Assembly (NCBI GenBank): GCA_013290025.1
Contig: JABCYV010000008.1
Span: forward strand, 1 to 46,022
Length of the DNA: 46,022 nucleotides
DNA from: Acidobacteriota bacterium
Lineage (GTDB): Bacteria > Acidobacteriota > Terriglobia > Terriglobales > Acidobacteriaceae
Direction: 5' to 3'
In this document: piece after piece, positions 16,588-26,314 of the stretch
Position numbering within the stretch: position 1 is the stretch's first letter
Layout of the letters: each line of letters opens with the position of its first letter
Made by a program: the position numbers and the translations under genes
The notes under the pieces: generated by a model
The model's input: the letters and a program-made list of their open reading frames with translations, nothing else
Databases searched by the model: none
What the model was told of the DNA's origin: nothing

Positions 16588-16768
16588 TTAACCGCAAAGT
16601 ACGCAAAGCCTCCGCAAAGAGCGCGAAGAAAGCAAGGTTGGAAAGCAAGAGTCAAAAGGCCGAATTTCTTCGCGTTCTTAGCTTGTCTTTCTTGCGAGCT
16701 TCGCGGTTAAAAGACTTTGACTTTCGAAGCCCTTAAAGGACGCAAAGCTTCGCAAACAGCGCGAAGAA
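16588..16768. repeat. GCAAAG-type intergenic repeats with nested inverted ends
   Basis: TTAACCGC (16588-16595) is matched by GCGGTTAA (16703-16710), and inside it CGCGAAGAA (16622-16630) by TTCTTCGCG (16666-16674). A third partial copy (CTTAAAGGACGCAAAGC ... GCGCGAAGAAAAG) runs from about 16730 to 16768. Together with a 'ctgatggctgagtgctg' tail near clpC these fill the 16410-16825 gap; no gene is seen. Confidence 0.65.
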
Positions 16769-16825
16769 AAGAAAGCCGCCAGCTTTTTGGCTGACGGCTA
16801 ATTGCTGATGGCTGAGTGCTGCTTC

Positions 16826-19273
16826 CTACGAATTCTCGTACAGCAGTACACCCTCGGTTTCCTTCGAATCCACCGGGCGGTAGTACAGCTTGCCGCTTTC
16901 GAGGAAGACTTCGATGAATGCCGGACGGGTCGTAATGGTGCCCTGGATCAGGGCTTCCGAAAGCGGGTCTTCGATGTACTTCTGCAAGGCCCGTCGCAAC
17001 GGACGCGCTCCGTAGCTGCGATCGCCCAGGGTCTGGTTCAGAATCCACTTCTTGGCCTCGTCGGTCACAGTCACGGTGATCGACTTCTGGGCCAGATTCT
17101 GGTTCAGCAGGCTGACCATCAGCTCGAGGATCTGAATGAGATCCTGCTCGCTCAGGGCACTGAACAGAATAATTTCGTCCAGACGGTTCAGGAATTCGGG
17201 GTTGAACGTACGCTTAACTTCGTTTCGCACCAGATCCTCGACCTTTTCCGAGACCATGTCTTCCTTGCTCGACTGGAATCCCAGGCCTTCGCGCTTCTGC
17301 AGGTAACGCGCGCCAATGTTCGAGGTCATGATGATAATGGTGTTCTTGAAGTCCACCGTGTTCCCGAGGCCGTCGGTGAGCTGGCCGTCTTCGAACACCT
17401 GTAGCAGGATGTTGAAGACGTCCGGATGCGCCTTCTCGATTTCATCCAGTAGGACGACCGAGTAGGGCGCGCGCTTGACGCGCTCGGTGAGCTGACCGCC
17501 TTCTTCGTAGCCCACGTAGCCTGGAGGCGAGCCGATCAGTTTTGAGACAGAGTGCTTCTCCATGAACTCGGACATATCGAAGCGGACCAGCGACTTCTCG
17601 CTGCCGAACATGAACTGCGCCAGAGTGCGGGCGACTTCGGTCTTGCCAACACCCGTGGGGCCCAGAAACAGGAACGAACCAATGGGCCGATTCGGGCTCT
17701 TCAGGCCGGCGCGGCTGCGGCGGATGGCGCGGGCCAGAGCGATGATGGCTTTGTCCTGCGAAATAATCCGCTTGTGCAGTTCCTCTTCAATGCGCAGCAG
17801 CTTCTGCGACTCTTCTTCCTTGATAGAGGTGATAGGCACGCCAGTCCAGCGCGAAACCACGTCCTCGATGTCCTCGCGGCCGACGACGCCGGTCGAGGAC
17901 TCATCCAAATGATATTTCTCGCGAAGAGCGCGCAGGTTCTCGCGCTCTTTGCGTTCTTCGTCCGAATAGAAACGCGCCTTCTCGAACTCATGGTTCGCGA
18001 TGGCGTTCTCCATGCGATGAACGATGAACTTGATTCGCTTCTGTACCTCGGTGAGCTCCTCAGGCAACGACGTCTGGCGCAGCTTTACGCGCGCTCCGGC
18101 TTCGTCGATCAGGTCGATCGCCTTATCGGGCAGGAAGCGGTCCGGAATGTACCGGTTGGAATGCGATACCGCAAAATTGATGGAGTCGTCGGTATAGGTG
18201 ACGGCGTGAAACTTCTCGTAGCGATCCTTAATTCCGAAGAGAATCTTGGTTGCATCGACCTCGTTCGGGGGCGGCACCTTCACTGCCTGGAAACGCCGTT
18301 CCAGCGAACGGTCTTTCTCAATTGACTTCCGATACTCGCCAGGAGTGGTGGCACCAATGCACTGGATCTCTCCACGTGAGAGAGCCGGCTTCAAGATGTT
18401 GGCGGCATCGAGCGAACCTTCTGCCGATCCCGCGCCCACAAGAGTGTGCAGCTCATCGATGAAAATGATGGAATTCTGCGACTCCATCAATTCCTTCATG
18501 ATGGTCTTTAAGCGCTCTTCAAATTGGCCGCGATACTTGGTGCCGGCTACGATCAAGGAAAGATCCAGACCAAGGATGCGCTTATCGGCAAGAAATGAGG
18601 GAACTTCACCGTCCGCAATGCGCTGCGCCAGTCCTTCGACGATCGCGGTTTTTCCCACCCCGGGTTCGCCGATCAGAACCGGGTTATTCTTGGTACGGCG
18701 ACAAAGGATCTGCACCACCCGTTCCAGTTCGCCTTCCCGTCCCACCAGCGGATCGAGCTGGTTGTCCATGGCCGCCTGGGTTAGATCGCGGGAGAATTCG
18801 CTCAGCAGGGAAGATTCGCGCTGACGCTGCGGCTGCGCTTTTTCCTGGCTGCTTCGCGCCAGTTCCTCACGGATGCTCGAAAGGCGCAGGCCTCGCTCGT
18901 GCAGAATCTCAGCGGCAAAGCACTTCTCCTCTCTGAGCAAACCCAAAAGCAAGTGCTCAGTGCCAATATGTTTGTGCGAGAGGCGCTCGGCTTCCTCCGC
19001 CGCGTAGGCCAGAACCCTTTTGCATTCATTGCTTAACGGAAGGTCGACGGAAGTGGATACTTTCTCCCGGATAGTAGTATGGCCTTCGATCTGCTTGCGA
19101 ATGGATTCGACTGAGGCATGCGAACGCAGGAATCGATTAGTCAGAGCCTTGTCTTCGCGCAAGAGTCCCAGAAGCAGGTGCTCCGTCTCAATGTAAGGCG
19201 ATCCGAACTGACTCGCCTCGTATCGCGCAAAGAAGATGACGCGCCTTGCTTTCTCCGTATAACGTTCGAACAT
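16826..19273 (-). CDS. clpC: ClpC-type AAA+ unfoldase of the Clp protease
   Basis: 815 residues. Hsp100 unfoldase that feeds substrates to ClpP. Order: Clp-N repeats (residues 1-~150, [20 protein letters not shown]), first AAA+ (GEPGVGKTA ~205), UVR-like middle segment ([16 protein letters not shown]), second AAA+ (GPTGVGKTE ~540) and D2-small domain. Both Walker A motifs and the IDELHTL / [12 protein letters not shown] Walker B motifs are intact. A GAGGG ribosome site precedes the ATG. No ctsR or mcsAB lies next to it, so the Bacillus-type regulation is absent here. Confidence 0.96.
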   Translation of the reverse strand: MFERYTEKARRVIFFARYEASQFGSPYIETEHLLLGLLREDKALTNRFLRSHASVESIRKQIEGHTTIREKVSTSVDLPLSNECKRVLAYAAEEAERLSHKHIGTEHLLLGLLREEKCFAAEILHERGLRLSSIREELARSSQEKAQPQRQRESSLLSEFSRDLTQAAMDNQLDPLVGREGELERVVQILCRRTKNNPVLIGEPGVGKTAIVEGLAQRIADGEVPSFLADKRILGLDLSLIVAGTKYRGQFEERLKTIMKELMESQNSIIFIDELHTLVGAGSAEGSLDAANILKPALSRGEIQCIGATTPGEYRKSIEKDRSLERRFQAVKVPPPNEVDATKILFGIKDRYEKFHAVTYTDDSINFAVSHSNRYIPDRFLPDKAIDLIDEAGARVKLRQTSLPEELTEVQKRIKFIVHRMENAIANHEFEKARFYSDEERKERENLRALREKYHLDESSTGVVGREDIEDVVSRWTGVPITSIKEEESQKLLRIEEELHKRIISQDKAIIALARAIRRSRAGLKSPNRPIGSFLFLGPTGVGKTEVARTLAQFMFGSEKSLVRFDMSEFMEKHSVSKLIGSPPGYVGYEEGGQLTERVKRAPYSVVLLDEIEKAHPDVFNILLQVFEDGQLTDGLGNTVDFKNTIIIMTSNIGARYLQKREGLGFQSSKEDMVSEKVEDLVRNEVKRTFNPEFLNRLDEIILFSALSEQDLIQILELMVSLLNQNLAQKSITVTVTDEAKKWILNQTLGDRSYGARPLRRALQKYIEDPLSEALIQGTITTRPAFIEVFLESGKLYYRPVDSKETEGVLLYENS

Positions 19274-19485
19274 ATAACCCTACCCTCTTGGCCCTCTTGG
19301 GGACTCGTGAGTCGGTTTTCTGGCGGCCCTCAGTCCTCGGAAATCCTTGGCCCTGAGTTCATTATGCAATCCGGCTGCCAGCAAAGTCCATGGCCCATTC
19401 GAGTCGTTGACAAACCGTAGTCCCGTTACCAAAGACACCCAAGTGTTGTTTCTCCGCAAACCGGTTGCACCTACTTGCGACCGGC

Positions 19486-20199
19486 CTAGACCGGAAGCGT
19501 CTCCGGTGCAATCTCCTCGATGCGTCCCTGTTGTAACCGGAGCACGCGGTGGCAACGGCGTGCAAACGCAAAGTTGTGTGTAGCTATGAGGGAGGTGAGC
19601 CCATAATCGCGATGCAACCGGGAGATCAATTCAAACACCGAGTCCGCAGTCCGGCCGTCGAGGTCTCCGGTTGGCTCATCCGCCAGCAAAAGCTTAGGCC
19701 GGGTGATAAGCGCACGAGCCAGCGCCACGCGCTGTTGCTCACCTCCGGAAAGCTCCCCGGAACGGTGATGCGCACGCTGCTCCAAGCCAACCTCGCGCAG
19801 CCAGCGCGAAGCTTCTACTTGCGTTGTCTGCCGGGACGCTCCCCGCAGCAGAAGAGGCATTGCCACATTCTCCAGCGCCGTAAATTCCGGCAGCAGGTAG
19901 TGGAATTGCCAGACGAAACCGAGCTGTTGATTGCGAAACTCGGCGGCGTCGTTTTCCGTAAGCGAACTTACGCGCAAGTGGGCGCAGTATACGTCACCTG
20001 CGGAAGCGCTATCAAGAGCGCCCAGGATGTGTAACAAGGTACTCTTTCCCGCGCCTGATTCGCCCACGATCGCCAGCATCTCGCCTTTGGCCACCTGGAA
20101 CGATAAATTTTCAAAGAGCACCAAATCTGACTCGCCAGATCGGAAGACCTTCTTCAGGCCCTCGATCCGCAAGATCACTTCTGAAGCGGTTAGATGCAA
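19486..20199 (-). CDS. lolD: LolD-type ABC transporter ATPase
   Basis: 237 residues. ATPase of the lipoprotein-releasing or a related MacB-like exporter. Walker [10 protein letters not shown], signature LSGGEQQR, Walker [13 protein letters not shown] and switch His (IATHN) are intact. The start is a TTG at 20199 with GAGGGG eight bases before it; a GTG a few codons later is an alternative. It lies 182 bases downstream of the permease gene on the same strand and probably works with it. Confidence 0.92.
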   Translation of the reverse strand: MHLTASEVILRIEGLKKVFRSGESDLVLFENLSFQVAKGEMLAIVGESGAGKSTLLHILGALDSASAGDVYCAHLRVSSLTENDAAEFRNQQLGFVWQFHYLLPEFTALENVAMPLLLRGASRQTTQVEASRWLREVGLEQRAHHRSGELSGGEQQRVALARALITRPKLLLADEPTGDLDGRTADSVFELISRLHRDYGLTSLIATHNFAFARRCHRVLRLQQGRIEEIAPETLPV

Positions 20200-20380
20200 A
20201 ATATTAGCCCCTCGGCTCAGATTCAGGCGCGCCGGCGTGACCCTTGGCCATTAAAACACGGACGCAGCGGCGATGGCTGCTACTGCCGTTTCCAGGAGCT
20301 TCTATACGAAAAACTGTATGCCGGTTCGCATCCGGAATGCCAAAAGACGTCGAAAATGACCAGCAACGCGGGATCGTCGG

Positions 20381-21703
20381 TCATTCGTAACGCAAAGCTT
20401 CGGCAGGCAGAATACGTGCCGCCGACCACGATGGATAAACCGTCGCAATCAGGGAAATTCCAATCGCAACCAGTGCGACCAGCACTCCATCCATCACGCG
20501 GGGCGCGAAGGGCACATAGTCGATGGAATAAACTTCCGGGGCGAGCGAAAGCAAATGGTAATGTCCGCCGATCCAGGAGAGGGCATAACCGAGGACCAGC
20601 CCGATCGTCGTGCCAATCACACCGATCAGCATCCCCTGCGCGATGAACACTCGGCGCACCTGAGCTTTGCGCGTCCCCATGGACATGAGCACGGCGATAT
20701 CCCGGGTTTTTTCCATAACCATCATCGTCAGCGAGATGAGAATGTTGAGAGCGGCGACGAATACGATCAGCCCTATGGTGATGAAGGTGACCAGACGTTC
20801 CAACCGCAAAGCACGGAAGAGAGCCCGGTTCTGTTCCATCCAGTTTGTGGCCATGAAACCCTTGCCGGCGGCCTGTTCCAGCTTGTGAGCGATTTCGCCG
20901 GCCTGATAGATGTCATCCACTTTGAATTCGATGACGGAAACCAGGTCGCCGAGACCAAAGAGCTGCTGCGCATCGGACAGCCGAGTGAAGGCCCAGGAGC
21001 TGTCGTAGTCGTAGAAGCCGGAGTTGAAAACCCCCGCTACACGAAAGCGGTTGTACTTGGGGACCATGCCAAAAGGAGTCAGCTCGCCTTGCGGACTGGT
21101 GACGAGCACGACCGAGCCCAGGGTAGCGCCCAGCTCGTCGGCCATGTCCTTGCCGAGAATGATGGGGGACATGGCTGCGACGCGGTCCTGGACGCCTTCG
21201 AGAGAAGTCGGCGATTTCTCGGTTGGTGTAGCGCGGGCGCCCTCGCCCGCGGAAGATGAAACTGCATCTGTCGGCCGTTCTTCCAGCGCCTCCGCCGATC
21301 CGATCGTCACCGTGTTCAGCAGGTCGCTGACTTTTCGTTCATAGGCTGGCATCAAGCCCTTGAGCACGGCCCCACGGGCCCGCGGGCCGCGCGAAATCAA
21401 CACCTGCTCATAAATAGCAGGAGCGGTAGCGACTACGTGAGGCTCTTTCGACAGCCGATCCATGAGAGGACGCCAGTCTTTGATGCCGTCACTCTCGATG
21501 CGCAGCAGATTAACGTGGGAAGTCGAGCCCAGGAGACGATCCTGTAGATCCTGGCGGAATCCGTTGTTGATCGCGAGGGCGACGATCAGCGATGCGACTC
21601 CCGCCGCAACCCCGGCGATGGAAATGCCGGTAATGACGCCGATGAAGGCCTGCCTCCTTTTCGCACGGAGATATCGGGAAGCGACAAAAAGTTCAAATCT
21701 CAT
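20381..21703 (-). CDS. lolC: LolC/LolE-type lipoprotein-releasing permease
   Basis: 440 residues. FtsX-like permease: helix 1 (FIGVITGISIAGVAAGVASLI), a periplasmic domain to ~290, then three helices (FITIGLIVFVAALNILISLTM, IGVIGTTIGLVLGYALSWI, GVLVALVAIGISLIATVYP). It extracts lipoproteins from the inner membrane with LolD. One gene, as in the LolF organisation of many bacteria. A ~35-residue Ser/Glu-rich insertion (about 140-175) contains a DNA palindrome. The first 18 codons (MRFELFVASRYLRAKRRQ) are repeated twice upstream as leader ORFs, each terminating at the next ATG. Confidence 0.92.
   Translation of the reverse strand: MRFELFVASRYLRAKRRQAFIGVITGISIAGVAAGVASLIVALAINNGFRQDLQDRLLGSTSHVNLLRIESDGIKDWRPLMDRLSKEPHVVATAPAIYEQVLISRGPRARGAVLKGLMPAYERKVSDLLNTVTIGSAEALEERPTDAVSSSAGEGARATPTEKSPTSLEGVQDRVAAMSPIILGKDMADELGATLGSVVLVTSPQGELTPFGMVPKYNRFRVAGVFNSGFYDYDSSWAFTRLSDAQQLFGLGDLVSVIEFKVDDIYQAGEIAHKLEQAAGKGFMATNWMEQNRALFRALRLERLVTFITIGLIVFVAALNILISLTMMVMEKTRDIAVLMSMGTRKAQVRRVFIAQGMLIGVIGTTIGLVLGYALSWIGGHYHLLSLAPEVYSIDYVPFAPRVMDGVLVALVAIGISLIATVYPSWSAARILPAEALRYE
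21232..21251. repeat. In-frame REP-like palindrome inside lolC
   Basis: CGCGGGCG, four bases, CGCCCGCG, preceded by a TGTAG flank. The same type of GC palindrome is seen in two other genes of the window. It is translated as part of SAGEGARATP in the periplasmic insertion of LolC. Confidence 0.6.
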
Positions 21704-21822
21704 CCGGAGGTCCCGCGCTGTGCTCGGGATTTCGGCGCGCGGCTCAAATGCCGCGCAAACGCCTCAACCTGCCGCCGCTTGGCGCGAAGATACCGGGAAG
21801 CGACAAAGAGTTCAAATCTCAT
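21700..21822 (-). CDS. Leader ORF 2: 40-codon copy of the lolC 5' end
   Basis: ATG at 21822. The first 18 residues equal LolC's, then the frame runs through repeat DNA (VEAFARHLSRAPKSRAQRGT) and ends TGA at 21702-21700. The TGA overlaps the lolC ATG as ATGA, so translation is likely coupled. GCGGGACC just before the junction is a possible ribosome site. Confidence 0.5.
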   Translation of the reverse strand: MRFELFVASRYLRAKRRQVEAFARHLSRAPKSRAQRGTSG

Positions 21823-21941
21823 CCGGAGGTCCCTCGCTGTGCTCGGGATTTCGGCGCGCGGCTCCAACGCCGCGCGAACGCCTCAACCTGCCGTCTTTTC
21901 GCGCGAAGGTAGCGGGAGGCGACAAAGAGTTCAAAGCGCAT
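21701..21941. repeat. 119-bp tandem duplication of the lolC start region
   Basis: Starts at 21703, 21822 and 21941 are exactly 119 bases apart. The two complete units differ at only a few positions. Because 119 is not a multiple of three, each copy ends by frameshift at the next ATG rather than fusing into one long protein. Confidence 0.9.
21819..21941 (-). CDS. Leader ORF 1: 40-codon copy of the lolC 5' end
   Basis: ATG at 21941, first of three tandem copies. Residues 1-18 are MRFELFVASRYLRAKRRQ, then VEAFARRW... to a TGA that overlaps the next ATG (ATGA, 21822-21819). A TATAAT on the minus strand lies at 21976-21971, about 30 bases upstream. Confidence 0.5.
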   Translation of the reverse strand: MRFELFVASRYLRAKRRQVEAFARRWSRAPKSRAQRGTSG

Positions 21942-21970
21942 GGTAGCGATTTGCCATCAGCCAAGCCCCG

Positions 21971-21976
21971 ATTATA
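21971..21976 (-). promoter_or_regulatory. -10 element (TATAAT) upstream of the lolC leader ORFs
   Basis: Consensus TATAAT on the minus strand; transcription would begin near 21964, about 23 bases before leader ORF 1. No good -35 is seen 16-18 bases upstream. Confidence 0.5.
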
Positions 21977-22012
21977 GCTAGAGGTGTGCGGAACGTTTTC
22001 ATGAGGTCGCAT

Positions 22013-22609
22013 TCACAGGGAAATTTTCGTCCGAATTTTGGGGAACACGACGGGCACTTTCCGCCGGTATGCTCGATATTCTTCTCCAAATCGTTCTTCA
22101 AGTTCAGCGTCTTCCTGTTGGATCATGATGAAACCGGATACTACGGCGAACGCCGTCAAGGCGTAGCAAACCACCAGACCACTCCCAAGGCTCCAGCCCA
22201 GCATCTCGCATAGGTGGGCTAGATAAACCGGATGGCGAATGCGAGCCCGGATGCCAGAAGTCACCAATCGCTGTTCCGGATGTCCGGGAACAACTTCCGG
22301 AACACCGCCCAGCTGGGCGCTGCTGAAATGCTGTCCTGAACTCTGGTAAATCCAGAGGCCGACGCTGAAAATCGCGGAGGCTGGAACCCACGTCCACGCC
22401 GTCTGGTAGAGCGAAAGGTGCCGCCAAGGCGAGGTGATTGCGCCCAAGGTAATCCACATCCCGATCCAAGCGGGTACCAGCATGCGGTAGGGAGAACGTG
22501 AGTGCGAACGCCAGTAGTCTACCTGCGAATGAATCAGCAGCCAGAACGACGGGATAGTGGCATAGATGACGCAGGCGATCCATCCGATCATGCGCAGAAA
22601 CAGGAGCAT
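22013..22609 (-). CDS. ICMT-like membrane methyltransferase
   Basis: About 198 residues with several membrane helices. The C-terminal half has the isoprenylcysteine/phospholipid methyltransferase pattern: GIRARIRHPVYLAHLCEML, then EDAELEERFGEEYRAYRRKVP. Substrate is unknown; bacterial members methylate lipids or other small acceptors. The ORF track starts at 22711, overlapping the divergent MFS gene; the ATG at 22609 (MLLFLRMIGWIACVIYAT) is preferred. Confidence 0.82.
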   Translation of the reverse strand: MLLFLRMIGWIACVIYATIPSFWLLIHSQVDYWRSHSRSPYRMLVPAWIGMWITLGAITSPWRHLSLYQTAWTWVPASAIFSVGLWIYQSSGQHFSSAQLGGVPEVVPGHPEQRLVTSGIRARIRHPVYLAHLCEMLGWSLGSGLVVCYALTAFAVVSGFIMIQQEDAELEERFGEEYRAYRRKVPVVFPKIRTKISL

Positions 22610-22668
22610 TTGCGATTTTATCTTCCTGTAGAGTACGTGGTTTTGATTTTGTGGCACAGTAGTGAGCG

Positions 22669-23916
22669 ATGGCCGAATCCGCGAACTCCACTCTTGCCGG
22701 GCGAGCCGCATTTAGCCATCCCGACTTTGTACGTTTTCAGGGCGCTCGCTTTTTCATCGTGATCACATTGGAGATGCAGTCGGTCGCGGTCGGTTGGCAG
22801 GTGTACGAGATCACCAAGCGGCCATTGGATCTGGGTCTGGTCGGATTGGCACAATTTCTGCCTGGGATTCTTCTGTTTCTGGTTTCGGGCCAGGCGGTTG
22901 ACCGCTTCGACCGGCGAAAACTTTTGACATTGTGTTACGGCGGATTTGGTTTGTGTTCCAGCCTGCTCCTGGGCATCGCACGCCATGGTGTTCATTCGGC
23001 GTATCCGATCTACGCGGTAATCGCATTGGTGGGTGCCGTTCGTTCCTTGAATGGACCCACGGCCCGGGCAATCCTGCCTCAATTAGTCCCGGAGCAGCAC
23101 TTTCCTAACGCGGTTGCCTGGAACGCGAGCATCTTCCAAACGGCGACCATTCTCGGCCCTGCAATGGGAGGACTTCTCTACGCCTTTTCTCACGGTCCAT
23201 CGGCAGTGTACGGAACGGCCTCGCTCATAGCAGTGGCGTCTATGCTTTCGACTCTGCGGATCAAACCCCGGACGACGCGACGGCTGCGGCAAGAAATCAG
23301 CTTGACCACGGTTTTCGCAGGATTCCGATATATTTGGCAGCAGAAGCTTATTCTAGGTTCGATTTCGCTGGATCTATTTGCGGTCTTGTTGGGCGGAGCG
23401 GTGGCGCTGCTTCCAGTATACGCCCGGGAAATTCTAAGGACCGGCCCATGGGGTCTTGGACTACTGCGTAGCGCGCCGGGAGTAGGTGCGGTCGCCATGG
23501 CGATTCTTCTGGCTCATCGACCGGTAAGAAGGCGGGCTGGGGCGACGATGTTGTGGTGTGTGACCGGCTTTGGGGTGTTCACGATTCTTTTCGGAATCTC
23601 GCACAGCATTTGGTTATCCCTGACTGCGCTGGTTCTGGTTGGAGCTACGGATATGGTGAGCGTGGTCATCCGCGGCATCTTGGTTCAGGTCGCCACGCCC
23701 GATGAAATGCGTGGGCGGGTGAACGCGGTGGATATGATCTTTATCGGCGCCTCTAACGAACTCGGCCAATTCGAGTCTGGCCTGACCGCGCACTGGTTCG
23801 GCACCGTGCCTGCTGTTGTGTTGGGTGGCGTTGGCACGCTCTTGGTGATCGCCATCTGGGCATGGCGATTTCCGGAACTCAGGCAGGCAGATCAACTGAG
23901 TGGATCGAGCGCGTGA
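22669..23916 (+). CDS. MFS exporter, EntS-like
   Basis: 415 residues, about 12 helices. The N-terminal FRFFIVITLEMQSVAVGWQVYEITKRPLDLGLVG-like block, the DRFDRRKLL loop after helix 2 and the VRSLNGPTARAILPQLVP segment match the EntS/enterobactin-exporter group. In enteric bacteria these export siderophores; no siderophore genes lie nearby, so the substrate is open. Divergent from the methyltransferase gene by 60 bases. Confidence 0.88.
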   Translation: MAESANSTLAGRAAFSHPDFVRFQGARFFIVITLEMQSVAVGWQVYEITKRPLDLGLVGLAQFLPGILLFLVSGQAVDRFDRRKLLTLCYGGFGLCSSLLLGIARHGVHSAYPIYAVIALVGAVRSLNGPTARAILPQLVPEQHFPNAVAWNASIFQTATILGPAMGGLLYAFSHGPSAVYGTASLIAVASMLSTLRIKPRTTRRLRQEISLTTVFAGFRYIWQQKLILGSISLDLFAVLLGGAVALLPVYAREILRTGPWGLGLLRSAPGVGAVAMAILLAHRPVRRRAGATMLWCVTGFGVFTILFGISHSIWLSLTALVLVGATDMVSVVIRGILVQVATPDEMRGRVNAVDMIFIGASNELGQFESGLTAHWFGTVPAVVLGGVGTLLVIAIWAWRFPELRQADQLSGSSA

Positions 23917-23948
23917 TTGTCGCGTGGACACTCGTCTGACTGGTCACG

Positions 23949-26213
23949 CTATTTACCTCGGATCACGGTCTTTGCCGAACTCATGTTGTCGAATCGGTCG
24001 TACACCCGGACCACGACTACGTGCTCGAGTTGGCCGCCCGTGTTCTTGAGAGGCGCCGTCGCGGAGGATGCGACCGCCGGTGCCGTAACTCGAAAATCGT
24101 AGCTTTCCGTTTTCGAATCTGAAAGTTGTCCCGTAGGCTCGACGAACTGCCACTCGCCCGCATCCACGGAGTACTCGGCTCGCTTGATTGGTGAGAAGCT
24201 ATCAACGGCGCGGAAGTTCGCGTGAATCTGACCGCCTTCGAGGGACGCGTTCAGATTCTCGATCTGAGGTGGAGTGGTGTCCACTTCGAAGCGCGGGCTT
24301 TCCTTTTCTGCAGTGAGCGCCTGCTCAGGCGAGTGCGAGGGCGCGTCCGAGGCCACTACTTTGATGTTGTAACCACCGTCCGGCAAGAGCGAAGCATCGA
24401 AGGAATAGAACTTGTCAGACAGTTTGTCTTTGAGCAAGAGCCATCGGCTCTGCCCGTCGCCGCGATACCAGACCGAATACACCATCTGGTCGTCATTTTC
24501 GTCGTGGACGGTCCATTTAACGCCGATGGAATCGCGGTCGTGCACGCTCGGCGGAGGCTGGTCGTAATGCGGCTGCGGGTTTCCGCCCGTACCACCGCTG
24601 CCATCGCCCACGCTCTTGGGAAGCGGCTGATAACGGGTGCCGATCTGGACGCTGACGTCGTCGAAATCGGGAGCGACATTCTTGGGCAGATAATTGAGCG
24701 TAACACTGTCCAGGCGCGGCGCGGGAGTTCCGGCTCGCAGTACGGCTTTCCACTGGATGAACCGCGCCGGCGGTGCGTTTACTTCTCGCTCCTTCTGCAA
24801 GTCAATTTTTTTCCACGGACTCCAGTTGCGGTCGGGATTGTCCACATTGCCGCTGCGGGCTAGAAGCTCGACATTACCGGCGCCTCGAAATTCAGCCCGT
24901 CCCCAACGGGAGAAAATGTGAGCATCGAACACATCGCTCTCATAGTTGCCTTCAGTTTCTGGAGTTCCACCTAGCAGAAGCAGCTTTCCCAGGTTGCTGG
25001 TGGACGTGTAGAGCCCGCCATTTGAGGCGCTGGCAAAAGCGGTCACCTGGCCAGCGCTGGCCTTGACCAAATCGGTGTACTCGTCTTCGCCAACGATGGC
25101 GAAAATATGGCCGCGGTTTCCTGTTCCGGCCAGCAAGCGCCCACTCTGATCGAACGCCAGTGCGTACACCAAATCGTCATGCGACGACCAAAATCGGGAG
25201 GGTGAGCCATCGGGAGAAATCCGGTAAATCTCGGATCCGCCGGTCGCCCCCGCGCCGGGAAAGGGAATATTGCCGGTCACGGCGGGAGCGATGGGGGCCA
25301 CGTTGGAGATCACCATGCCCGGTTGCTGGCCGACAGTCGGAGCCGGGGTGGGAACGGGAACTGGTACGGAAAAACTTGCCGGGCTGGCCCCGGTGCGCTT
25401 TTCGCCCGCCCCGGCAGCATAGATGTTACCCGCCTTATCTATCGCCAGCGCGGTGATTTCCTTCTTGGGCGCGCTATAAAGTACGAAGCCTTCCCCGGAT
25501 GGAGATATCCGGTAGATGAGACCACTGCCGTCTGAGCCGGCGATCAGGTTGCCCTTGGCGTCGATCTCCAGCACGCGAATGTGGGCTTCGTCGCTCTTGA
25601 AAAAAGATGAGTGGTCTCCCTTAGGGCTGACTCGGAAGATTTCTCCCCGATCGCCGGTGGCCACATACAGATTGCCAGCGTCGTCGAGTGCGAGATCCCA
25701 AATGTATTTGGTACCGGGTTCAAAATAAACCGAGGCGGAGAACTCGCTTGTTGATATCTTCCCTTGCGGATCTTTTGGAGTGTTGGCCCCGGCGCGCCGC
25801 TCAATGCGATAGACCTTGCCATCAGGATTCGTCGCCGCATAGATAATGCCGCTCTTAGCGACGACCAGCGCTTGAACCTGCAACTCCTGGGGCTCGAAGA
25901 TTGGCACGGTTTCTCCGTCCGGCGCGATGCGATAAATCCGCGCAGGAGCTCCGGTGGCCACATAAAGACTTCCGCCCTGGTTTGCCGCGATTGACCAGAT
26001 GTAAGTAGATGGAGTGGTTGCGATGGCTTTAAAAACGGGAGCGAGTTCAAGTCCGCCCGCGCTGCGAACGGCCACACCCTTAGCCGTGCCCTTGGTTAAT
26101 TCGTCGAACTTCGACTGCTCCCATGTGCGCGTGCCTTCCGCAAACGCAAAAGAGAGAGAAAAAAGCAGAAAGAGTGGAATGATAACGGATAGCGTACGCA
26201 GACGAATTGCCAA
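23949..26213 (-). CDS. Large exported beta-propeller protein
   Basis: About 754 residues. Signal peptide (LSVIIPLFLLFSLSFAFA). Residues ~55-400 are repeated propeller blades of the NHL/streptogramin-lyase type: 'GGSLYVATGAPARIYRI', 'SGIIYAATNPDGKVYRI', 'AGNLYVATGDRGEIFRV', 'KGNLIAGSDGSGLIYRI'. A middle discoidin-like part (FSRWGRAEFRGAGNVEL) and Ig-like C-terminal modules follow. Possibly a surface or carbohydrate-binding scaffold; no catalytic motif is seen. The TTG at 26213 has GAGGT five bases upstream; a TTG at 26225 is the alternative. Confidence 0.8.
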   Translation of the reverse strand: MAIRLRTLSVIIPLFLLFSLSFAFAEGTRTWEQSKFDELTKGTAKGVAVRSAGGLELAPVFKAIATTPSTYIWSIAANQGGSLYVATGAPARIYRIAPDGETVPIFEPQELQVQALVVAKSGIIYAATNPDGKVYRIERRAGANTPKDPQGKISTSEFSASVYFEPGTKYIWDLALDDAGNLYVATGDRGEIFRVSPKGDHSSFFKSDEAHIRVLEIDAKGNLIAGSDGSGLIYRISPSGEGFVLYSAPKKEITALAIDKAGNIYAAGAGEKRTGASPASFSVPVPVPTPAPTVGQQPGMVISNVAPIAPAVTGNIPFPGAGATGGSEIYRISPDGSPSRFWSSHDDLVYALAFDQSGRLLAGTGNRGHIFAIVGEDEYTDLVKASAGQVTAFASASNGGLYTSTSNLGKLLLLGGTPETEGNYESDVFDAHIFSRWGRAEFRGAGNVELLARSGNVDNPDRNWSPWKKIDLQKEREVNAPPARFIQWKAVLRAGTPAPRLDSVTLNYLPKNVAPDFDDVSVQIGTRYQPLPKSVGDGSGGTGGNPQPHYDQPPPSVHDRDSIGVKWTVHDENDDQMVYSVWYRGDGQSRWLLLKDKLSDKFYSFDASLLPDGGYNIKVVASDAPSHSPEQALTAEKESPRFEVDTTPPQIENLNASLEGGQIHANFRAVDSFSPIKRAEYSVDAGEWQFVEPTGQLSDSKTESYDFRVTAPAVASSATAPLKNTGGQLEHVVVVRVYDRFDNMSSAKTVIRGK

Positions 26214-26314
26214 GTTATACCTCAATAATCGGCTTGGAGGGACAATTCAGATTATCACGGGAGAACTGAGTTGAAACCGGGGAGGACGGGCGCGGCGCCC
26301 TCCGCCCCGAGTTC

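Noticed and set aside
16408-16710. 100-codon plus ORF upstream of the serine protease
   Set aside because: Runs through the GCAAAG repeats; translation is repeat-like.
12308-16768. Possible CRISPR array
   Set aside because: Repeats are palindromic, diverged, irregularly spaced and separated by genes; no short regular repeat-spacer pattern or cas genes.
17552-18325. 257-codon plus-strand ORF antisense to clpC
   Set aside because: Shadow of a well-conserved gene; composition reflects reverse-complement codons and no family is seen. The same applies to 24222-24863, 31041-31835, 37716-38327 and 41598-42059.
20555-21259. 234-codon ORF opposite lolC rich in His, Asp, Gln
   Set aside because: Antisense shadow of the lolC membrane segments.
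21462-21977. 171-codon plus ORF across the lolC tandem repeats
   Set aside because: Antisense translation of the repeated 119-bp unit, which gives it a false internal repeat.
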